Shown here: piece after piece, positions 21,304 through 26,531 of the stretch
How the letters are laid out: each line of letters starts with the position of its first letter
Numbering within the stretch: the first letter of the stretch is position 1
Source: an uncultured Candidatus Saccharibacteria bacterium
GTDB taxonomy: Bacteria; Patescibacteriota; Saccharimonadia; Saccharimonadales; Saccharimonadaceae
DNA: 26,531 nt
Direction of reading: 5' to 3'
Assembly: GCA_947427985.1 (NCBI GenBank)
Contig: CANEKB010000003.1
Coordinates: 1 to 26,531 of the forward strand
Program-made: the position numbers and the translations under genes
The notes under the pieces: generated by a model
The model's database searches: none
Seen by the model: the letters and a program-made list of their open reading frames with translations, nothing else
Told to the model about the DNA's origin: nothing

Positions 21304-23275
21304 GATTAAACAAATATTTCACGTAACTATCGCAATAGTGCTTTGCGTGCTGTTTAGCACGACACCGGTTTCTGTTTCTGCGCTTGGCGATAGCATGAAT
21401 AGTAATCGTCTCCTAGGAGTAACAGCCCCAATAACTACTTATCGAACAAATTATCTCTATTTTGAAGATTTTACGGTTGACTATTATCTTTGGCGCGATG
21501 AGGACGGCACTAGCCGTATGTACGTAGTCGAAGAAATTACAGCAGTTTTTCCAAATTCAAATCAAAATCACGGCATTAACCGAGTGATTCCATTTACGAA
21601 TCAGGACGGTAAGAATATGACTATGCCAAGCGATACGACTATCTATATGAATGTTGAACGCAACGGTAAAGAGGAACCGGTTGATAGGGTCGAGATTGGT
21701 GACGGTTATTTCGACGTTTACATCGGCGATCCGGACGAATATGTACATGGTCGGCAAGTCTACACTCTAGAATATGAATTTGAAAACTTGATTACGGATT
21801 TTGAGGAATGGCAAGAGCTATATTGGGACACTAACGGTAATGATAGCTCGCATCGATTTGAGAGTTTGACTGCACGCGTACATCTTGACGAGGAAATTTT
21901 TGATGATTTTACTGGTGAGACAGCTTGTTATGTTGGTAGCTGGGGAAGCACTAATACAAGCCGTTGCAAAATAACCGAAATTGAAGACGGCGTAGAATTT
22001 TCGACCGAAAAGTTAAGCGCTCGCGAAAACCTAACCCTAGTAATGAAATTTGACCCCGGGACTTTTGCGTTACCGCAACCGCATTATGATTATCGAGTAA
22101 TAATCATGTTTGTTGCCATATTAATAAGCGGCGCAGGAATGGTTATTTTGATGATCATTACTTGGCGTACCGTTAGTGAAAAACGGCGTTACTACAAAGG
22201 ACTTTTCGTAAAACCAGAATATACCCCGCCTGCAGGCTTCACTGTAGCAGAGATGGCAACAAATTATATCGGTAGAGGAGCGAACGGTAATAGTAAGGTA
22301 GCAACTTTGCTTGAGCTGGCCGTACAACATAAGATCGAAATGATCAAGAGCGAAAAGGATAGTGCTTTCGGAAAGAAAAAGACAGTTTGGAAAATTCGCA
22401 TTTGTTCGGCCGACCTCAGCCAAGAACAAGTTGTTGTATTAAAGATTTTGGCTGGCAGCAGCGCCAAACTGCAGAAGGGGCAAGAGATTGATATTGAGAA
22501 GCATACCGCAAACAACACCTTAGTTAATCTCGCAAACAAATTTACGACTTATGTCCAGAAAAATCTTGAAACAAAGGGGTTATCTGAACCAACTAATAAA
22601 GCGAAAGATAATAAAAAGAAACCGGCATCCGGGAAAAAGAGCCCTAACTATGCTGGAGCCCTAACATTAGCTTGTACTGCTTGGCTCTTTGTCTGGATGT
22701 TTGTCTTTATTATCGCTTTTGATGAGATCCCATCATATATTGAAGTAGTCGGTCTGGAGTATCTGACACCGATCATTATGATTAGCGCTATTACGATATT
22801 TGTGGCTGGGTTAATAGTCTCAATAAAAACACACTCACTTTATACCCATACGGATAAAGGCCTTGAGTACTCGCGTTACCTTGATGGGTTAAAGCTATAT
22901 ATCAAGATGGCTGAAGCTGACCGGTTAAAGTTCCTTCAAAGTGTTGACGGAGTGGACACGAGCCATACTGGTGTGGTTAAACTATACGAAAAATTGTTAC
23001 CGTATGCAGCCATTTTTCGTATGGAAAAAAGTTGGATTGATGAGATGAGCCGTTATTATGAGTTCGACGATGTTGCTGCGCCAACTTGGTATATGGGTGT
23101 AGGTGCATTCTCCGCCCGTGAGTTTGCGCTCGCCATGAACTCAGCCAGCTCTACCATGAATAGCATGATCGCCCACTCCACAATCTCGAACTCGAGTTCT
23201 GGCGGTTCAGGCTTTTCTGGCGGCGGTGGATTCTCCGGTGGGGGTGGTGGAGGCGGCGGCGTAGGCGGCTGGTAG
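21296..23275 (+). CDS. DUF2207 domain-containing membrane protein
   Basis: This is a membrane-anchored protein of unknown function, 659 aa. It has an N-terminal signal peptide (about residues 1-30, ending near VSVSA), an extracytoplasmic DUF2207 domain to about 260, a membrane helix at about 267-290, a cytoplasmic part, a pair of helices near 455-477 and 492-513, and a C-terminal tail (about 634-659) of Gly and Ser ending in GGVGGW. This order and the poly-Gly end are typical of DUF2207 proteins, which are frequent in Saccharibacteria. I choose ATG 21296: a full SD (AAGGAGGTGAT, 21283-21293) sits at a workable distance and TTG 21293 falls inside it. It overlaps ldh by 8 nt. The stop is TAG. 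Confidence 0.9.
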   Translation: MNRIKQIFHVTIAIVLCVLFSTTPVSVSALGDSMNSNRLLGVTAPITTYRTNYLYFEDFTVDYYLWRDEDGTSRMYVVEEITAVFPNSNQNHGINRVIPFTNQDGKNMTMPSDTTIYMNVERNGKEEPVDRVEIGDGYFDVYIGDPDEYVHGRQVYTLEYEFENLITDFEEWQELYWDTNGNDSSHRFESLTARVHLDEEIFDDFTGETACYVGSWGSTNTSRCKITEIEDGVEFSTEKLSARENLTLVMKFDPGTFALPQPHYDYRVIIMFVAILISGAGMVILMIITWRTVSEKRRYYKGLFVKPEYTPPAGFTVAEMATNYIGRGANGNSKVATLLELAVQHKIEMIKSEKDSAFGKKKTVWKIRICSADLSQEQVVVLKILAGSSAKLQKGQEIDIEKHTANNTLVNLANKFTTYVQKNLETKGLSEPTNKAKDNKKKPASGKKSPNYAGALTLACTAWLFVWMFVFIIAFDEIPSYIEVVGLEYLTPIIMISAITIFVAGLIVSIKTHSLYTHTDKGLEYSRYLDGLKLYIKMAEADRLKFLQSVDGVDTSHTGVVKLYEKLLPYAAIFRMEKSWIDEMSRYYEFDDVAAPTWYMGVGAFSAREFALAMNSASSTMNSMIAHSTISNSSSGGSGFSGGGGFSGGGGGGGGVGGW

Positions 23276-23304
23276 GCTTATCTTTAGCCATAATAAAATA
23301 ACTG

Positions 23305-23313
23305 TGGTAGAAT
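23305..23313 (+). promoter_or_regulatory. Extended -10 promoter of serS
   Basis: TGGTAGAAT, with TAGAAT at 23308-23313, exactly 6 nt before the ATG at 23320. A leaderless transcript is predicted. Confidence 0.65.
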
Positions 23314-23319
23314 AATAAC

Positions 23320-24564
23320 ATGTTAGACATTAATTTCATTCGAAACAACCAAGCTTTAGTAGAAAAATCTGTACACGAAAAAGGTTACTCATCCGACATC
23401 TCGGCCATCTTGAAGCTTGACGATGAACGGAAAGCGCTACTCCTCGAAGTTGAAGCTTTACGTCGCCAGCGTAATGAAGTCTCGGATCAGATGAAAGGTG
23501 GCAAACCGGAACCAGAATTGCTCGAAAAGGCGCGTAGCGTCAAGGCAGAACTAGCCGAAAAAGAGCCTAAGCTAACCGAGATTGAGAAGCAACTCAAAGA
23601 AAAGATTTCAAGAGTGCCTAATATAATCTTTGATGATGTGCCGTTGGGTGGCGAAGAGTGTAGTGTTGAAGTCTCTAGTTGGGGCGGTAAGCCGGAAGGT
23701 GGCGTCGATCATCTTGATTACGCCTTAAGCCGTGACTGGGTAGACTTTGAACGTGGAGCAAAAGTCGCAGGTGCAAAGTTTTATTACCTTAAGAACGGGC
23801 TAGCTTTGTTGGAAAATGCTTTATTGCAGTTTGGGCTCAAAAAGGTTACCGAGCATGGTTTTAACTTTATGACTGTACCAGATATGGTTTCGAGTAAGGT
23901 TCTTGAGGGCTGTGGTTTCAACCCGCGAAGTAGCGAACAGAGTGATGAATACTATATCGAAGGTGAAGATTTGGCAATGATTGCTACTGCCGAAATGCCG
24001 CTTACGGGCTATCATATGGATGAGATCATCGACGAGAAGAACTTGCCGCTTTGCTATGCTGGATATAGTGCTTGTTTCCGCAAGGAAGCTGGCACTTATG
24101 GCAAACATACACGTGGCCTCTTTCGTGTTCATCAGTTCAACAAACTAGAAATGTATGTCTTTTGTTTGCCTGAAAAATCCAAAGAAATGCACGAAGAAAT
24201 TCGTAAAATCGAAGAAGAGATCTGGCAGGAACTCGGTATCCCTTATCGGGTAATCAATATCGCTGCCGGCGATTTAGGCGCACCAGCAGCTAAGAAATAC
24301 GATATCGAGTACTGGTCTCCTGTTGACCAAAAATATCGTGAACTCACTAGCTGTTCAAACTGCACCGATTTTCAAGCTCGCAGTCTAAATATCCGCGTGC
24401 GTCGAAACGATGGTAGTGTCGAAGTCCTACACACTCTGAATGGTACTGCGATTTCCTTAGCCCGTACCATGGTAGCGGTGTTAGAAAACTACGGACAAAA
24501 AGACGGAAAATTGAAGCTTCCAGAAGCTTTGCGCGAATACTTTGGTGGGGCAACCGAAATTTAG
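23320..24564 (+). CDS. serS: Serine--tRNA ligase
   Basis: This class II synthetase charges tRNA-Ser. At 414 aa it fits the family. The N-terminal 100 or so residues form the long antiparallel coiled-coil arm that reads the tRNA-Ser variable loop (LLEVEALRRQRNEVSDQMK and following). The catalytic core shows motif 2, FRKEAGTYGKHTRGLFRVHQF, at about 252-273, the serine-binding TSCSNCTDFQARSLNIR segment, and motif 3, LNGTAISLARTMVAVLENYG, at about 374-391. The start is MLDINFIRNN, normal for SerRS. Its TAG stop is 2 nt from murJ, so both share one transcript. Confidence 0.97.
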   Translation: MLDINFIRNNQALVEKSVHEKGYSSDISAILKLDDERKALLLEVEALRRQRNEVSDQMKGGKPEPELLEKARSVKAELAEKEPKLTEIEKQLKEKISRVPNIIFDDVPLGGEECSVEVSSWGGKPEGGVDHLDYALSRDWVDFERGAKVAGAKFYYLKNGLALLENALLQFGLKKVTEHGFNFMTVPDMVSSKVLEGCGFNPRSSEQSDEYYIEGEDLAMIATAEMPLTGYHMDEIIDEKNLPLCYAGYSACFRKEAGTYGKHTRGLFRVHQFNKLEMYVFCLPEKSKEMHEEIRKIEEEIWQELGIPYRVINIAAGDLGAPAAKKYDIEYWSPVDQKYRELTSCSNCTDFQARSLNIRVRRNDGSVEVLHTLNGTAISLARTMVAVLENYGQKDGKLKLPEALREYFGGATEI

Positions 24565-24566
24565 CC

Positions 24567-26279
24567 ATGGCAGAGGGGAATCGCGACAAGACGCAGTCGT
24601 CTCCAGAGGTTGAGATTCCGAAACCTCTAGATGGTCACGAACGCAAAAGTCGTAAGCACTTTCGTTTTAGTTCGGTAGTTGCTTTGGCTAACCGCAAGCT
24701 TTCAGTTAAATTTGCGGCGTTGGTTCTTGCAAGCTCGACGTTGGTATCAGCATTATTGGGAATTTTTCGCGATCGCCTCTTGAACTCTTATTATCTGGAT
24801 ACCTATCCGACTGGCATTGATGCATATACGGCTGCTTTTACAATCCCAGATTTCCTGTTTTTCATCTTAACTTCAGGCGCATTAGCCGTAAGCTTTATCC
24901 CGGTCTTTAATCAAAGATTAACTAGCGGAAACAAGAAATCCGCTTGGGAACTAAGCTCGAGCTTACTTAACTTGATGGCAATCATTACATTATTTGCCTC
25001 AATTTTGATCATGATTTTTGCAGATCCGCTAGTACGCTATATTGTCGGTCCTGGTCTTGATGAGTCTGGTATGATTCTTGCAATCAATATGATGCGCGTA
25101 ATAGCGATTAACCCTTTTCTCTTTAGTATTTCAACAATTCTAAGTAGTATCCAGCAAGCACTGGGACGCTTCGTTTTTTATGCTTTAGCTCCAGCCCTTT
25201 ATAACGTCGGGATTTTAATCGGCATTGTTTGGTTTACTGGTGGGGTCAACATCTTTGGCTGGCAGGTATTTGAAGGTGGTATTATGGGCGTTGCGCTCGG
25301 CGTGGTCTTTGGTGCCGTTTTGCAACTACTTGTCAGTCTGATTGGGCTATTCGGTCTAGGTTTTGATTACGAATTTAAAATTCGCTGGCGCAACCAAGGC
25401 TTTCGTTCAGTTCTAAAGCTCCTACCGGCACGTAGTCTTGACCAAGGGATTGATTATGTAAATACGATTGTTACAACAAACTTATCCTCGCGCATGGGAG
25501 CTGGGGCATTGCGTAGTTACCAACAGGCTAGCAGCCTTTCCCAAATGCCCGTAAATCTTATTGGAGTAGCGATTTCAACCGCCTTTTTCCCGCAACTAAC
25601 CAAAGAGATTGGGGAAGGGGACGAAACTAAATTCCGTCAAACCTTCCGCACTGCCCTTAGTACAATCATTTGGATTGCGATGCCAGTAGCTATTATCGCC
25701 TTCTTTGCTCGTGGCTACGTCGTAAGCTTTATCAAAAACGGAGGTGATCAGCTAATTGCTTCCGTTCTCGGCACTTTAGTTATTTCAATTTTTGCTAATT
25801 CAGTCTTCCATATTGCAGTGCGTGGGTTCTATGCTCATCAGAATACTAAAACTCCTTTTGTTGTATCGATCATTGCAATCGGAAGTTCAATCCTTCTGGC
25901 AGTCGCTTTCACATTGTTAGGCTGTGGACCGGAAGGGCTAGGTTGGGCTCAGTCAATTGGCGCAATGTTAGAAATTGTAATTCTGCTACGTGTTCTCCAG
26001 AAAAATCACAATAAACAGCTACTTAACCGGAGCTTTTGGAAGGGATTTACCAAAATTTGCTTCGCTACTGTAATTACTGGGTGCGTCGCTTACTCAATGA
26101 CGAAATTCCTTCCCCTCATGGCTACTGACGATTCATTCTTTGATACTTTCCCAAAATTTTGTTTAATTACCGTGGTCTCGTTGTTCGCTTATCTCATTGC
26201 GGGATACTTTCTTGATATCGAACAGGTGCGCCCAATTATTGAAAAAATTAAGAAGATTCTGTTTCGTAATATCGAATAG
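24567..26279 (+). CDS. murJ: Lipid II flippase MurJ (MviN family)
   Basis: This is a multidrug/oligosaccharidyl-lipid/polysaccharide exporter superfamily protein expected to flip lipid II across the cytoplasmic membrane for peptidoglycan synthesis. The 570 aa comprise about 45 polar cytosolic N-terminal residues, longer than usual, and then about 14 hydrophobic segments. Family stretches are FRDRLLNSYY in the first helix region, DAYTAAFTIPDFLFFILTSGALAVSFIPVF, and ARSLDQGIDYVNTIVTTNLSSRMGAGALRSYQQASSLSQMPVNLIGVAISTAFFP in the middle. It follows serS by 2 nt with no evident SD, and uppP follows under its own promoter. It ends with TAG. Confidence 0.94.
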   Translation: MAEGNRDKTQSSPEVEIPKPLDGHERKSRKHFRFSSVVALANRKLSVKFAALVLASSTLVSALLGIFRDRLLNSYYLDTYPTGIDAYTAAFTIPDFLFFILTSGALAVSFIPVFNQRLTSGNKKSAWELSSSLLNLMAIITLFASILIMIFADPLVRYIVGPGLDESGMILAINMMRVIAINPFLFSISTILSSIQQALGRFVFYALAPALYNVGILIGIVWFTGGVNIFGWQVFEGGIMGVALGVVFGAVLQLLVSLIGLFGLGFDYEFKIRWRNQGFRSVLKLLPARSLDQGIDYVNTIVTTNLSSRMGAGALRSYQQASSLSQMPVNLIGVAISTAFFPQLTKEIGEGDETKFRQTFRTALSTIIWIAMPVAIIAFFARGYVVSFIKNGGDQLIASVLGTLVISIFANSVFHIAVRGFYAHQNTKTPFVVSIIAIGSSILLAVAFTLLGCGPEGLGWAQSIGAMLEIVILLRVLQKNHNKQLLNRSFWKGFTKICFATVITGCVAYSMTKFLPLMATDDSFFDTFPKFCLITVVSLFAYLIAGYFLDIEQVRPIIEKIKKILFRNIE

Positions 26280-26288
26280 TGCTATAAT
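26280..26288 (+). promoter_or_regulatory. Extended -10 promoter of uppP
   Basis: TGCTATAAT, with TATAAT at 26283-26288, directly after the murJ stop. The ATG at 26295 begins exactly 6 nt after the hexamer, so a leaderless mRNA is predicted. Confidence 0.7.
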
Positions 26289-26294
26289 AAGCTT

Positions 26295-26531
26295 ATGGAT
26301 ATTTTTCAGGCAATCATCTTGGGCCTAGTACAGGGTTTAACCGAATTTATTCCGGTGTCTTCTTCTGGTCATCTCGAACTTGTGCAGCACATTTTTAGCT
26401 TTCCGACCGAAAACTTTCATCTTTTTCTAGAATTTATTAATCTCGGCACCCTACTTGCTTTGCTGATCTATTTTCGCAAACGTATTTGGAAAATTCTCAA
26501 GGATATTTTTACCGGGCGAAACTATAAGCTG
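26295..26531 (+). CDS. uppP: Undecaprenyl-diphosphatase UppP/BacA, 3' end cut by the window edge
   Basis: This membrane phosphatase recycles undecaprenyl diphosphate to the monophosphate carrier. Seventy-nine codons are visible of an expected 260-280. The N-terminus carries the family hallmark ILGLVQGLTEFIPVSSSGHL with its conserved Glu and the Ser/Gly/His loop, followed by a second hydrophobic segment, INLGTLLALLIYF. It ends at the window edge without a stop. Together with uppS and murJ it places three lipid-carrier genes within 13 kb. Confidence 0.93.
   Translation, partial: MDIFQAIILGLVQGLTEFIPVSSSGHLELVQHIFSFPTENFHLFLEFINLGTLLALLIYFRKRIWKILKDIFTGRNYKL

Noticed and set aside
23272..23297. 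Terminator after the DUF2207 gene
   Set aside because: GGCT...AGCC is only a 4-bp stem with no T-tract.
2..26531. Genetic code 25 (TGA read as Gly)
   Set aside because: Genes are full length with no in-frame TGA, so there is no evidence of TGA used as a sense codon.

Overview
The window looks like a chromosomal stretch of a Candidate Phyla Radiation (Patescibacteria) bacterium, most likely Saccharibacteria (TM7). That is an inference from gene content, not from a marker tree. It rests on a one-subdomain-sized EF-Ts (207 aa), a prolyl-tRNA synthetase without an editing insertion, a DUF2207 protein with a poly-Gly tail, FISUMP-like gene fragments, and an rpsB-tsf-frr-uppS-rseP-proS cluster that has lost pyrH, cdsA and dxr. 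Genes are tightly packed. No tRNA, rRNA, transposase, integrase, reverse transcriptase or CRISPR array was recognised.

Layout. 2-8793 (+): end of an alpha/beta hydrolase, cysS, a MacB-type ABC ATPase and permease, a TrmA-family RNA methyltransferase, and a UvrD-type helicase fused to a RecB-like nuclease. 8794-9370: no intact gene. It holds two homologous C-terminal modules of a FISUMP-like surface protein on opposite strands, bounded by a perfect 20-bp inverted repeat, with a palindrome near the 5' end of each module. 9347-9956 (+): a separate unit made of a near-consensus promoter, a hairpin-rich leader of about 200 nt, a small unknown ORF and an intrinsic terminator. 10036-10374 (-): rpmE (L31 type B) with its own terminator and promoter. 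10566-11522 (+): adenosine deaminase and a strong terminator. 11591-18482 (+): rpsB-tsf-frr-uppS, rseP-CPBP protease, proS, greA, terminator. 18511-26531 (+): lysS, an unknown 123-aa gene, ldh, DUF2207, serS, murJ, and the start of uppP.

How the genes work together. Most serve translation (four aminoacyl-tRNA synthetases, S2, L31, EF-Ts, RRF, an RNA methyltransferase), transcription elongation (GreA) and the undecaprenyl carrier cycle of the cell envelope (UppS, MurJ, UppP). Lactate dehydrogenase suggests fermentative NADH reoxidation, and adenosine deaminase suggests nucleoside salvage.

Two window-wide traits stand out. First, at many transcription units the -10 box lies only 6-11 nt before the start codon with no Shine-Dalgarno sequence, which predicts leaderless or nearly leaderless mRNAs; genes inside operons often carry a good Shine-Dalgarno sequence. 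Second, all 23 gene ends called here are TAA (15) or TAG (8), and none is TGA.
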